Of a stretch of 64,000 bases of DNA, positions 9,581 to 20,999 are shown one piece after another. Source of the stretch: Adiantum capillus-veneris (lineage: Eukaryota; Streptophyta; Polypodiopsida; Polypodiales; Pteridaceae); contig CM043952.1 in the NCBI GenBank assembly GCA_014529385.2, positions 68,887,370-68,951,369 on the forward strand, read 5' to 3'. The notes below the pieces were generated by a model. The model made no database searches. It had not been told where the DNA came from and worked only from the letters and a program-made list of their open reading frames with translations. Both the position numbers and the translations under genes were made by a program. Each line of letters opens with the position of its first letter. Positions within the stretch are counted from its first letter, which is position 1.

Positions 9581-11518
9581 TTAAACATTAGGATCATTTA
9601 CGGATTCTTTAACAAAAATCATATACACAAAAATTGAACTTTTCATTGACTTATCAAAAGCAAGAGTATTTACAATGGGTATAGTACGGCCCAGCTTATT
9701 AGCATCTATGTACACGTTTTTTTTCTTGTAGCTGAAATAAATTCTCCTTCTAGAGAACTTTATATTGGCAGCCATGTGGTTGAACCATGGTGCCCCTAGG
9801 ATAACATCCTTATATTGGAGATGGGATATGAAAAAGTCCACTTTGTCAACATAGCTTTGGACATGAGGCCTCAATTTTCCAATCAAGGGAGTAACTGCGG
9901 CTTCTTGTCCCTTGAAAGCTCCATCAGCCTTAATGGTGTCTCCCATCTCATGAGCTTGTATGCCTAACATAATGTCCAACTCCATTAATATGAAGTTGTA
10001 ATAAGTAGAGCCATGGTCAAAAAGGATAAAGGCATCATGCTCCCTCACCTTTTCCCAAGCATAGGAAAGGGATGATTCTTTGCAATGAGTATCCTCTTTT
10101 GGAGCTTCAAGCATGGAAGTTCTAGGAGTCTCATTGGGTGTATTTCTTTTGGGGCAACAATGATAGTCATGTCCTTGCTCCCCACACTTGAAACATTTAT
10201 GATCTTTGCAAAAAGCCTCTAACTCTTCAATTGAGAGTTTATTTTTACCTTTGTAAACTCTTTTCTCCTTAGTCTTGTTGTTGTTATTGTTGTTGTTGTT
10301 CCTAGAATTTCCTTGGGAAGAATTTTGAGCATTGTTCTTCCCTCTAGGTTCATTTTGATCTCTAGTTTCCATGGGCTTAAAATTCCTTTTATCCCCTTGT
10401 TGGAAATTGATTCATGAAGCAATAATAGAATGGTGCATCACTTTAGTGATAGCCCTAGTCCTTTGAGAGTTGACATACTCAGCCATATCTTCAAGTAGTC
10501 CCACAAAGAATTGTTGATTTTGTTTGGCGAATTCTATCTTTTGGTAGACTATAGCTTTGAGATGTAAATTCCAAAACTTGTCCATATACTTGTGGATATA
10601 CTCATTGGGAGATAGCTTCAAACTTTGCCATTCGGTAAGTAATTTGTCTTTGGCATTGCTTGGTAGACTGTAGCTTTGAGATGTAGATCCCAAAACTTGT
10701 CCACATACTTATGGATAGACTCATTGGGCGATAGGTTCAAACTTTTCCATTCGGTAAGTACTTTGTCTTTGGTAGCGCTTGAAACTGCTTCATTATCGAA
10801 ACTTGTAGAGTTTTCCATGTCTTTGGATATTTTCCATTATCTTGTAGACTAGCCCACCATTTTCTGGCAGACTTCTGGAAATGCATAGCTACATGGTGTA
10901 TCTTAGAGGACTCCATGAAGCCATCATCTCCAAAGGCCGCATCAAATTGCTAGATGAAGGCCAAAACTTTGTTTTTAGCACCAAAGATGCCATCATAGAT
11001 GAGAAAAGAGATTCTCTTTCCTCCCTCCTTGAACTTCTTAAGCTTGTAGGACCTTTTCCAAGCAGCATAGGATTTGTGATGTCCTCTTCTCTTGTACTCT
11101 CTAGGAGAAAAAACATTGCTTTCATTGGAAGATAAGGAAGATGATGAAGATGGAGAAGAGGGTGACCTCTTTCTCGCCTTTTTATTCTTTTGATTCCTCT
11201 CTTGCTTCTTCCAAAAAACATGGAGATTCAATTATTTCTCTTTCATTAAATTCTTCCTCTTCTCTCCACTTGAGAGATTCTTCTTTTGGAAGTCTCTACA
11301 AGAGGCTTCTTAGGCTCTCTCTCTTCTTGGGGAGTTTGGAGAATCCCATGGGTGCGAAGTTGTTGGGCAACTTTAGCTTGTAAAGCGGGGTTGGCCGTGG
11401 CTTGTTGCAACCTAGTAACCAGATAGTTCACAAACACGGGGGCATCATTAGTAGTATCTTCATGTGCAAAATCAAAGTCGTCAATATTTATTCTACTCTC
11501 TTTATTATTGTGAGCCAT
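9581..11518 (-). pseudogene. gag-pro: Chr-B gag-protease (frameshifted)
   Basis: The start at 11518 gives MAHNNKES, matching the other copies. The N-terminal helical part (11246-11518), the basic Ser-rich part (10950-11231) and the capsid-like part (10412-10900) are in different frames. A 263-codon open segment (10372-9581) carries an Asn-rich linker, the knuckle CFKCGEQGHDYHCC and the protease motif FDHGSTYYNF. Family members have FDPGST at this point, so the residue before Gly has changed and one codon is inserted. A 119 base tandem duplication lies in the capsid-like part. Confidence 0.85.
10542..10779 (-). repeat. 119 bp tandem duplication inside Chr-B gag
   Basis: The segment starting TGGTAGACTATAGCTTTGAG at 10542 is repeated from 10661 with about ten percent differences. 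Each copy encodes the gag stretch around LTEW-SL-LSPNE-IHKY. The length is not a multiple of three, so the duplication itself shifts the frame. Other Chr copies have a single copy. Confidence 0.85.
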
Positions 11519-11881
11519 GCTAACTAAATTTATATATATGATACTTTGTGCTTTGGCAACCTCAAAACTTTAGTTGCACTCTTCTTAACTTTTGAAAATT
11601 AGCTCTCAAGCAACCACACCCATGGTTTAGAGACTGTTGATTTTGAAGAGTAGTGGAGAGGGTCTAACAATTCTTGGTTGATTGTAGTTCATGTTGAGCT
11701 TGCTAGTAGCTCAATAATGGTTAATACAAAAGCAATTCTTGAAACGGTGTTCTTGAACTTAGTTCATTCCAACCGGGACAATAAATCCATGTCCCAATTA
11801 CCCTCTTGCAATGAACAACTCCGACCTTTCATGGACAACTCAAGGACCTCTCTTTTTAAGCAAGAAAAGAGAAACCAATAA

Positions 11882-11892
11882 CTCCGATGCCA
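11882..11892 (-). promoter_or_regulatory. Chr-B primer binding site (variant)
   Basis: The minus strand reads TGGCATCGGAG, one base inside the 5' LTR, and differs from TGGTATCAGAG by two transitions. Both fit decay by cytosine deamination or simple drift. Confidence 0.65.
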
Positions 11893-12043
11893 ATGTAACA
11901 GAATATGTATAATAACATGGATTGTAGCGGAATTAAGTAGTGAGCATTTCCTTAAGAGGATTCTTAATGAACATAAGCAGAGTACTTGATTGAAGGTAGA
12001 AGAATAAACATTATGCCTAGTTACCTTGGCATGCACAATAATT

Positions 12044-12078
<35 letters not shown>

Positions 12079-12560
12079 AGAGAAATTGACAACATTTGAG
12101 GACTGGATTTACTTGGAGCCGATCCCCCCTCCAAAAGGCTTTTGTATTATAGATTCTCCCTTGAAGAGAAACTTGCTTTGGTATAATACATGCTTTGTGT
12201 TCCTTGAGACCTTGTTGATGCCATGAAGATGGTAAGATTCATGCACCAATATTATGCTCGTAAACTAACTTGCAAAAACAATAACTTGTCCCTAGCCTCA
12301 ATCCCATGACCTCACACACCTTCAAAGGTGTAGAGAGCTAGCAAGAAGTGAGTAAGATGAAGAGAAGAAGATGTCTCCCTACAAGAAAGAAGTAGTCTCC
12401 TCACATATAATGACTCTTAGAGCATAGCTTAGCATAGTGATAATGAAGATGGAGAGATTAATAAGCATTACTTTGAGCATAACTCTTGGTTGTATTTGCA
12501 TTATTCACTTCTCAAGCTTGGAGAAGAAGATGACTTGTGTACAAAACACACAATGCAGGA

Positions 12561-12702
<142 letters not shown>

Positions 12703-12798
12703 AATTTTCTACTTTACTCTTGCTACAAGCCTATTGGCTCAAGCTTCTGGCTAGCCAATGAATGGCTATAGTCATAAAAATTAAGGGGTATAACATGT

Positions 12799-12980
12799 GG
12801 AAAAGTTTCCTCCTTTCCCTCTTTGAGAGAAAGATCTCAATTTATTTAATTGTAGCATTTGGGCAAGTGTCCTCCTTCCCCCTTGAAGAGAAAGATTTTA
12901 ATTATTTAACTGTAGAATTTGGACAAGTGTCCTCCTCTCTCTCTTTAAGAGAAAAATCTTAATTATTTAATTGAATTTAA
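12799..12980 (-). repeat. Three ~60 bp tandem units in Chr-B LTR
   Basis: Units start at 12799, 12861 and 12921 on the plus strand with GG-(G/A)CAAGTGTCCTCCT or a variant and end in an ATTATTTAA-type stretch. They are 62, 60 and about 58 bases and moderately diverged. Chr-A has a single unit with GGGACAAGTGTCC near 3616-3630. Confidence 0.8.
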
Positions 12981-13094
12981 ATTCTCATTGGACCTTCCTC
13001 TAGGTCATCCAATAGGATTTAGAAATATTATGGGGGAAATATTGCTAGGGGCCATGACATATGACCTTAATGCCTCTTGTCTTGGGCTTGCCTT

Positions 13095-13199
<105 letters not shown>

Positions 13200-13681
13200 T
13201 GAGTGAGTGTTCTCTCTCATGCCCCTACCTTTAGGGATCATATTTAAGTCGAACACCTCAAGCAACTTAGTCATTAATCATGAAAATCACCTTATTCATC
13301 AAGCATGACAAGCACCTTAGTCTCATCAAGCACGACAAGTACCTTAGTCATTAAGCACGACAAGCACCTCAAGCACATGCCTAGCTTGCATAAGGTCTAA
13401 AGTACCTAAAGGTCCTAGGTCTAAGGACTTTTAACACTAACCTTTGGAGGTCTTTAAAAAATTTAACCGTAAGTTCTTTTAAGCTCCATATCTTCTCATT
13501 GCTCTTTGGTAGACCAACTCCTTTTTGGACCCTCACTTTCTCTCCCTTTGGTCACGTGCTGAGATAAGTCTAAAAGCACATATCTATATTCTAACTCTTG
13601 TTCCCATTCATTTTCCCACATTAAATGATCAGTTAAATATGAGAAAATCATTTGGGATAGGTAGATATTAGATTTTATGAT

Positions 13682-15080
13682 GGACCACTTCTAAGTTGGC
13701 GGTCCTCACATCACCGTATACCAAGCACTGCAAATAGATAGTTACTGCATGTGTCAAACTTGTGGGGCAGAATGATAGTAACCACACTTTCCACTTGTAT
13801 TCTTTGCATTCTAGAAAGCTCAAAAGCACACTCTGGAGCCAAAACAATCCACTTGGCACCACATCTAAGTCTTCAAAACACCCTATCCAACAGACATGTA
13901 CATGTGCGCGGCTGTTGACACACAAACTTGACTATTTACAATGTGTACATGTTGCATCATGTCTGAGACCCAAAATGACATTGTGGAAGTTCCAAATTCT
14001 TGTATTTATACTTATTTGTACACATTTCCATCCATAAGAACACTACTCTATACATGCCAAAAGTTTTCTGTTTTGCTGTATAGCACGTGTTGGTCCTACT
14101 TTGTTTTACCTCTTTTCGAGAAATATTCACATCAGGTGCAGTCATACTCATGTCAATACTCACGGAAGTGACTTGTATGGGGCACAAAGACTCTTTAAGG
14201 GTGTCAATCCTCAAGAAGCAGAACTAAGAGGAAAACACATCAGCTCAACAAGGAAACCATCCACTCCTAGGTAAAAAAATCTACCTATTTTCTATCTCAC
14301 CACTCTCAATCATCATGCTATTTCAATGAGTAAACGAGCTCGAACAGACACAAAACTTCAAGGGAAGCTATATTAGGTTAAAAAGGACAAATCTACACCA
14401 AAATCCCAATCCATCATTTACCAAATCACCAAAACTTCCACAGAATAGCCCAAAAAGGTTTCCCTAAGGTCTAATAACACTCTCCTAGGGTCAAAATGTC
14501 AAAAACCAATAATTTAAGTACTAGAATCTAAAGATAAATCTTGTAGATGTGTAGTTACAAACCACAAAAGAAGTTAATGTGATTACATTTGAAAGAAAGA
14601 GCAAGAGGCAAGGAACACAATGCAATTCATGGAATTGAATTTGAATTAGCCAATCACGAGAAAAATTGATTACAAAACTTAGCAGAGTAACCGCCTGATA
14701 GCCGTACGACAAAGCTCTCTTTTATCCAAAAGAATAATGTCTATGTTCAAACTAAGGCTTTTGACCTTTATACCTAGGGCTTTCAAAATGGCCAATAACT
14801 GGCTACTTTGGGCTTTGAGTACATAATCAAATATTACATCTCATAGGTTTACAACTTTTGGATCAAAATACATGGGCTCGTTTACAAGGTTCTTGAGAAA
14901 AATATGATTCACTATATCAAAAATGTGGCTCTAGATAATGTTTCTAACTAGGGGGGTTCCTTTAAACTGTATCATCCAGACAACCACCCCCCCCCCCCTC
15001 CCCTTGTTTCATAGATGTTGCACATCCTCATGCAAGTTGGAGAAGATATTCAATAGTCAAATTGGAGTTTCTCCAAGGAC
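13682..15080. other. Unassigned sequence, partly LTR-like
   Basis: No conserved coding frame is seen. On the minus strand, about 14980 to 14250 reads like a plant LTR: TATAAAGG at 14772-14765, then a transcribed-leader-like stretch with several AT-rich signals. I find no second copy, primer site or TG/CA ends, so this is a suggestion only. A run of 13 C lies at about 14986-14998. Confidence 0.3.
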
Positions 15081-15089
15081 TTAATGACT

Positions 15090-15680
15090 TTATTGATAGC
15101 TGGCTATTATGTTTGATTTGACCAATAAATCTATGAGAGGGTTAGTTAGTAATGTGCTTTGGTAAGCTATGTGCTGTGCTTGAATCTCCCTTGTCTTTGG
15201 GTTAAAGATGTCCACCTTGAAAAACCCTATCATGAATGCTTCCTCAAATGTATGCATGTAATGCGAGGGAAAAAACGTGATCTTGGCATACGTTCCCATG
15301 AAACATCTTGATAGGTTGGTGGTGCAACATCTTGATTGGACATAAGGGTGGAAAGGGTGTGCTTTACCACATCATAGGAATCACAAAGTTTTGAGTACCT
15401 TTTCTATTCCCTTTCCAAACCCTCTTCAAGTGATTGCTTCTCCACTTGTAGTCCTAGTTGTTTGACTTGATTTCCTTTTTTAGATCCTTGTAGATGTTTT
15501 TTGCATCTCTTTTCTCTTTGTCTAGAGCTATCTATAGTAGTTTTTTCTTTTGTAGACTTTCCACTTGTTGTTTAAGAGATGCTATCTCTTGGTTTTCTTG
15601 TTTCATGGCAGCTTTGTCTTCTTCAATTTCTTTAATCCAAATGCTCGTCGCCATCTTGTGATTTTTGAACTACAACTCGA
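15090..15680 (-). pseudogene. Unrecognised coiled-coil-like remnant
   Basis: Read right to left from about 15670, broken frames encode a Lys/Glu/Gln-rich helical segment with KQENQEIASLKQQVES and LDKEKRDAKN. After more shifts there is an open part (15299-15090) with MGTYAKITFFPSHYMHTFEE. The helical part has a heptad-like pattern. It might be the gag or ORF1 of another element, or a host gene fragment. I cannot name it. Confidence 0.3.
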
Positions 15681-16153
15681 TCATGTCCAGTGTTTGTTTG
15701 AGATCAGACTGCTTTATAATCCACATAGCCACTATCTCATCTATTGGCTGCAGAGAGGGAACATCTCTTCTTACTTGTTCTTCTAGTTTTTGTGAGGTCT
15801 TTGCAAGCTTTTTAGTTAGTATGGAGGAGTTCTTTAAGTGTTGGCAACTTCTTCTCCTAGGTAATTTTATTAATTTTCTATCCTTATTAGCTAAAAATTA
15901 AAGAAAAGGATTGAAATATATTATCATTTGGAAAAAAATTAGCCAAAATTATTCATCACACTTGTACATACATAATCTCACTCTAGGCATCATGATTGTC
16001 AAAATTTAGTCAATATGGCTCATTAGTATGTCTGATAAGAGGTAAAAACTAAATAAAATGCATGTTATAGATGATGAAGAGGATCTTTCTCTTCAATCTA
16101 ACCGGGCTGTGATTCTTGTATTTGAAAAATATTGCAAAAATTATGGATAGATA
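15681..16153. other. Stretch with nothing recognised
   Basis: AT-rich sequence without conserved frames, repeats or LTR signals. The last part may belong to the linker of Gyp-1. Confidence 0.4.
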
Positions 16154-17308
16154 TTGGATGATAGGAAAAATGGATGTGGATTGTTGTCAGAATCAAAGTG
16201 TGAAGAAATTGGATGGGGAGGATGTTACAAAGGATATTCAGCAAGTTACAAAGGAGGAATTGATAGGTCAATAGTTGAGTATGCAAGAATCAAAGGCAGA
16301 CCTGGAAGAAGCAATAAAGAAGGGAGAATTAGTGTATGAGCACACTATGGAACAAATTACTCGAGTTCAAGAGGATGACATGTAGGACTTGAATATGGGG
16401 ACAACCGATGTACCAAATATTGTTAAGGTAAGTGTTCACATTGATGAAGATTTTAAATAAACATTTATGGGCATTATTAGTGGAGTTCAAAGATGTTTTT
16501 ACCAGGGAGTATTCGGTTATGCCCAGAATGGATCTAAAAATCTTTCAACATCAGATTAACCTTAAGAAGGATGTTGTCCCAGTGATTGAGAAGAGGTATA
16601 CAATGAACCCTTACTATATGCAAAACAAGTTAAGGAGGAACTGGATAAGTTGCTGAATGTAGAATTTATAAAACTAGTGGAGTCAACAAAGTGGTTATCA
16701 CCTATTGTGGTTGTATCCAAAAGTCAGGAAAGCTGAGGATATGTGTGAATTACAAAAAATTAAATGCTGCCACAATATCAAATCCATTTCCATTACCCTT
16801 TATTGATACTCTCTTGGTAGGAAAAGCGATGCATAGTTTTTTAGATGGGTTTTTTTGGGTATAGTCAGATTTCAATGGCTAAGGAGGATATTCCAAAAGC
16901 AGCTTTTATTACAAAATAGGGAGATTTGGATTGAAGAATGGCCCTCAAGAGTATTCAAAGGCATAAAACAAAACTTTTGAACCATATCTAGATTTTATGA
17001 AGGTGTTCATGGATGATTTTTGTGTATATGGTAGGAAGTTGGAGCATTTGGAGCCTTTAAGAAACGTTTTTGTATGTTGTCGGATGTTTTGGATGTCTTT
17101 AAATCCTTTTAAGTGTGCTAATATAGTGAGAAGAGGAAAGTTTTAGGAAATGTGATTTCAGCAGCAGAGGGTATTTCCATTGATGGTGATAAGATTGGAG
17201 TAATTCCAAAGGTACTTGTACCAAGGAATTTGAAAGAGCTACAAAGGTTTAATGGGCAGATTAAGTGGTATAGTCAAAATTTGCGGTACTTGGCGGATGT
17301 TATGGAAC
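16154..17308 (+). mobile_element. Gyp-1: Ty3/gypsy reverse transcriptase fragment
   Basis: A plus-strand pol remnant of a non-chromovirus type, closer to the RT of Gyp-3 than to the Chr family. An acidic linker (about 16200-16430) leads into EFKDVFTREYSVMP and the RT fingers. RICVNYKKLNAATISNPF, FLDGF and ISMAKEDIPKAAF follow in shifting frames, then the thumb/connection part NVISAAEGISIDGDKIG (17150-17300). The active-site segment near 17005 reads FMKVFMDDFCVYG in one frame. It is cut at 17308, where the Chr-C LTR starts. No LTRs remain. Confidence 0.75.
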
Positions 17309-18235
17309 AAGAGGGGTCCAATGAGATTCTACTCCCATCTAACAAATATCTAGATATTTTCAAGCTCTCTCTCTCTAAGGGGTAAGGAGGACACTTGTCA
17401 AAAGACTACCCATGTACTTGACTGCATGATGCATGTGATTCGCTAGGGAGAAAGGGGTCCAATGAGCTTGCAACATGCAGAAAGGTCACCACTCACCAAA
17501 AGCAAGGAGGGGGCGTGCTAAGGGGATATAATCCAGCCACACTCTCATTTTCAAAGCCATTCTCACTTGGTGAAAATTGAGGAACACCACCTCCTTCTCC
17601 AAGCTTGTGAGAGTGAAAGCCTACACCAACATTCTTGGCTATGGAAGGCAAATCCAACCAAGAGTCATGCTTCAATGCTTAAGCTTGTCATCCTCTCCAT
17701 CTTCATTACTATGCTATTATGTTTGCTAACAAGAAGAGTAATGATAAGTGAGGAACTATTTCTTTCTCCTATGGAATGTTTCTTCTTCCTCTTCCCTATC
17801 CTCATTCCCTGCTAGCTCTCTCCACCTTCGAAGGTGTTTGAGGCCTTGGGACTGAGGCTTGGGATAGTTAATTCTTTATTCAAGTTTATGTTATGCTTGT
17901 GATTCATGAAGCTTTCCATCTTCATTGCATCACCTAGGTTACAAGGAACACAAATATTGTATTGTACCAAGTCTCTCTTGATGGGAGAAACTATAATACA
18001 AATGCCTATTGGAGGGGGAACCGGCTCCATATGAATCCGGTCCTCAACTATTGTCATGTTCTCTGAACTCTCTCTCTTGCAAAAGTATTGTTCATGCCAA
18101 GTTAACTAAGTACCATGTTTATGTTGCTACCATCAATTAAGCTCAACCGCTATGCTCACAAAGAATCTCTCAAAAGTGCTTCACCTAATTTCCTAATTCC
18201 GCTACTGTCAAAGTTCATAGGCAATTTCCATTGCA
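17309..18235 (+). repeat. Chr-C 5' LTR, 5'-truncated
   Basis: It matches the 3' LTR from 24786 onwards, beginning GAGGGGTCCAATGAG, and ends TTTCCATTGCA before the primer binding site. The first ~640 bases, including the TG end, are missing, so it abuts Gyp-1 without a target duplication. GGGATATAATCC at 17518-17529 is the likely TATA region. Confidence 0.85.
17518..17530 (+). promoter_or_regulatory. TATA box of Chr-C 5' LTR
   Basis: GGGATATAATCC precedes a stretch shared by all A/B/C-type LTRs (ATTCTCACTTGGTGAAA). The same site in the 3' LTR reads GGGATATACTCC near 24999-25010, and in Chr-A it is near 3240-3252. Confidence 0.5.
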
Positions 18236-18236
18236 T

Positions 18237-18248
18237 TGGTATCAGAGA
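18237..18248 (+). promoter_or_regulatory. Chr-C primer binding site
   Basis: TGGTATCAGAGA, one base after the LTR end. TGGTATCAGAG is the usual plant retroelement site complementary to the 3' end of initiator methionine tRNA. Confidence 0.85.
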
Positions 18249-18651
18249 ATTTGGTTTCTCTTTTCTTGCTTAAGAAAAGAGTTCCTTGAGTAGCCTATTA
18301 ATGGTTGTTTTTGTTAATTATATTAGGGTAAGTGGGTCTGGGATTTATTATCGGTTTTGTTGAGCCCACTATGTGGGATATGGTGCACACATCAAGAGCT
18401 TTGTTCTTAATAATGGAGTCTTTTTAGACTTGCCTATGGCTTTACCATTATTGAGCCATAAGAAGTCCAAAAGGAGCTATCCCTCAACAACTTCGCTATG
18501 TTATACTCACTCCACTACTCTCTATAATTAACCAATTCGAGCCGTGGGTGTAGATACTTAAGTGCCTAGTTTCAAAGGCTAAGAGGATTAGCAAAACTAA
18601 GGTTTTGAATTTCCAAAGCATACACTAAGTAAACACATAAGTTTAATTAGC
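18249..18651 (+). promoter_or_regulatory. Chr-C structured leader
   Basis: About 400 bases between the primer site and the gag ATG. CCCAC-TAT-GTGGG near 18365-18377 can form a 5 bp hairpin. CTTAATAATGG (18406-18416) pairs with CCATTATTGAG (18445-18455), enclosing AGTCT-TTTT-AGACT and GCC-TAT-GGC. Chr-A, Chr-D and Chr-E have the same layout. The hairpins are seen directly; their function is inferred. Confidence 0.55.
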
Positions 18652-20024
18652 ATGGTTGACAATAACCAAGAGAGGAGAATGAACATTGATAACTTTGATT
18701 TTGCACATGAAGGTCCAATGATGATGCCCCCATGTTTGTTAATTATCTTGTCACTAGGTTGCAACAAGCTATGGGCAACCCCACTTTGCAAGCTGAAGTT
18801 ACTCAACAACTTCGTGCTTATGGGATTTCCTTTCCTCTCCAAGAGGAGAGAGAACTTACGAGGCCTCTTGAAGAGAAACCCAAAAGAAGACTCTCTCCCA
18901 TATGAGAGGAGGAATCCAAAGATCAAGAAAGCAATGAATCCCTAAATTCCTACGAAGATGTGGCTCCATGAAGAAGGAGGACTAAACGATCGCCAACTCC
19001 TCCCAAGAAGAAACGGGTTAACCCATAGTCCTTCTCCTCGTCACTCCAAAAGGGAAGAGAGGAAACCAAGGAAGAAAAGGGAAAGAAAAAGGTCACCCTC
19101 TTCTCCTTCTTCTTCACCTTCCTCCTCTACCAATGAAAGCTATGGCTATTCTCCTAGAGAATATAAGAGGGCCCAGGGCATCGCAAATCTTACCCTGCAT
19201 GGCGAAGGTCACAAAAGCTCAAGAAGTTCAAAGAGGGATGGCACCTTTGGTGCGACTGACAAAGTATTGGCCTTCATCCAACAATTTGATGCGGCCTTTG
19301 GGGATGAGGGCTTCACGGAGTCCTCCAAGATACGCCATGTAGCTATGCACTTCCAAAAATCGGCTCGTCAATGGTGGGATAGCCTTCAAGGCAATGGCAA
19401 AGCCCCAAAGACATGGAAAACCCTACGAGTTTCCATCATGAATCAATTCCTTGCAAGTGATGCAAAGGACAAAGTGCTCACCGAATGGCGAAGTTTAAGA
19501 CTTGTCTTTCATGAGTCTATCCACAAATATGTGGACAAGTTTTGGAATTTACATCTCAAGGCTACTATCTTTCAAAAGATAGACTTTGCTAAGGAAAGAC
19601 AACAATTATGTGCGGGATTACCTAAAGAGATGGCCGAGTATGTCAACTCTCAACGCCCTGACTCTATCAGTGAATTAATCCACCATACCATGGTTGCTTC
19701 ATGCATCAATTTCCAACAAGGGGTTAGACGGAATATCAAACCCATGGAAATTAAAGACAAAAGTGAGGCAAAGGGAAAAATTAATGCCCAAAATTTTTCC
19801 CACGGCCATTCCAACAACAACAACAACAATCGGTCCAAGGAAAAAGGAGCTTATAAAGGTAAAAATAAACTCTCTCCTAAAGAGCTTGAATCTTTTCGCA
19901 AGGATCACAAATGTTTTAATTGTGGGGAGCAAGGACATGACTATAATTCTTGCCGCAAAAGAAATGCTCACAATGAGACTCCTAGAGCTTCCACTATCGA
20001 AGCTCCACAAGAGGATACTCATTG
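18652..20024 (+). pseudogene. gag: Chr-C gag (two frame changes)
   Basis: The start at 18652 gives MVDNNQER. After the FDFAHEG motif the frame shifts; the proper frame is regained upstream of 19230. A long open segment (18958-20103) carries the basic Ser/Arg-rich region, the capsid-like domain with ARQWWDSL and IHKYVDKFWNLHLKA, an Asn-rich linker and the knuckle CFNCGEQGHDYNSC. This is the best preserved gag of the family. Its coding sense ends where the foreign insert begins at 20025. Confidence 0.85.
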
Positions 20025-20410
20025 GAAGCCGACGCCCTTCCAAGCGGGTATGGCATTTCCTAGGGGAAAACCGTTGGGTTTCAAAGGAAGTTTAGTGAGG
20101 TGAGCGATAAGTACCTGAAAGAGGCAACTCCGAAGGGAAGATCGAAGCAAGTCCCGCAGTACATGGGCCTCTGAACAGAGGTACTTGGTCGTTGTCACGC
20201 CCACCAAAATGGGTCTCTCAAGGGAAAAGTCATCGCCCTAAGAGTGTAGATAATTCTGGCCTCCCGAGTTTAGAGGAAACTAGTGACAAAAGCGTCTGCC
20301 TTCGGTTTCTCAGGGCATAGTCCTGGTCGTTCTTCTTGTCCACTTTTATGGTGGTTAAGGGGAGCGGCCGGGCTTGCCCCGCCTGACTCCGAAAACAAAA
20401 CAAAAAATTT
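20025..20410. other. 386 bp GC-rich insert between gag and protease
   Basis: Chr-A and Chr-B read directly across this point (CATT-CAAAGGATCA); Chr-C has 386 extra bases. The insert is clearly more GC-rich than its surroundings (for example GGGGAGCGGCCGGGCTTGCC), has no TG/CA ends or inverted repeats, and shows no clear target duplication. It resembles none of the other elements here. Organelle-derived DNA (mitochondrial intron or spacer) is my best guess, from composition only. Confidence 0.6.
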
Positions 20411-20880
20411 CAAAGGATCACCTCTCTCCTATGCTTGGAGAAAGGTAAGGGAGCATGATGCTTTCATCTTGTTTGACCCTAGTTCTACTCTCAACTTCAT
20501 ATCAATGGAGTTGGCCACCAAGTTGGGCATTCAAGCTTTTGAGATGAGAGATGATGTAACTGCCGATGCCGCTTTCAAGGGACGGGAAGCCTCTGTTACT
20601 CCCTTGATTGGTAAGTTGAGGCTTCATGTCCAAATCTATGTCAACAAAGAAGATTTATTCATCTCTCCTCTCCAACATGAGGATGCTATCCTAGGGATAC
20701 CATGGTTCAACCAATGGCTCCCATCATGAAGTTCCCTGAAAGGAGAATCTACTTCACCTATAGGGGAAAGAATATGTATATAGATGCTAATGAGTCTGAT
20801 CGTACTATACCACTTGTAAATCCTCTCACCCTTGATAAATCCATGAAAAATTCTCACTTTCTGCATGCATGATTTTTGTC
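20411..20880 (+). pseudogene. pro: Chr-C protease
   Basis: The retroviral-type aspartic protease begins after the insert. It has FILFDPSSTLNFI, where relatives have FDPGST, so the conserved Gly is Ser. Then come GREASVTPLIGKLRLHVQ and the second conserved block ILGIPWF. The frame fails at MAANMKF-like sequence near 20710. Replacement of the glycine next to the catalytic Asp should abolish activity. Confidence 0.8.
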
Positions 20881-20999
20881 AAAGAATCACTTAAAGGTCC
20901 TAATGTTTCATCAAAGGTGAATGGTAGGAATAAAGAAGAGTAAGACTTGTCTAACTTTCTAAAAGGATTGCAAGATGTGTTCATTGATGATATCCCTAT

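Noticed and set aside
14986-14998. C13 run as a boundary or regulatory signal
   Set aside because: No element end, repeat or conserved motif is attached to it.
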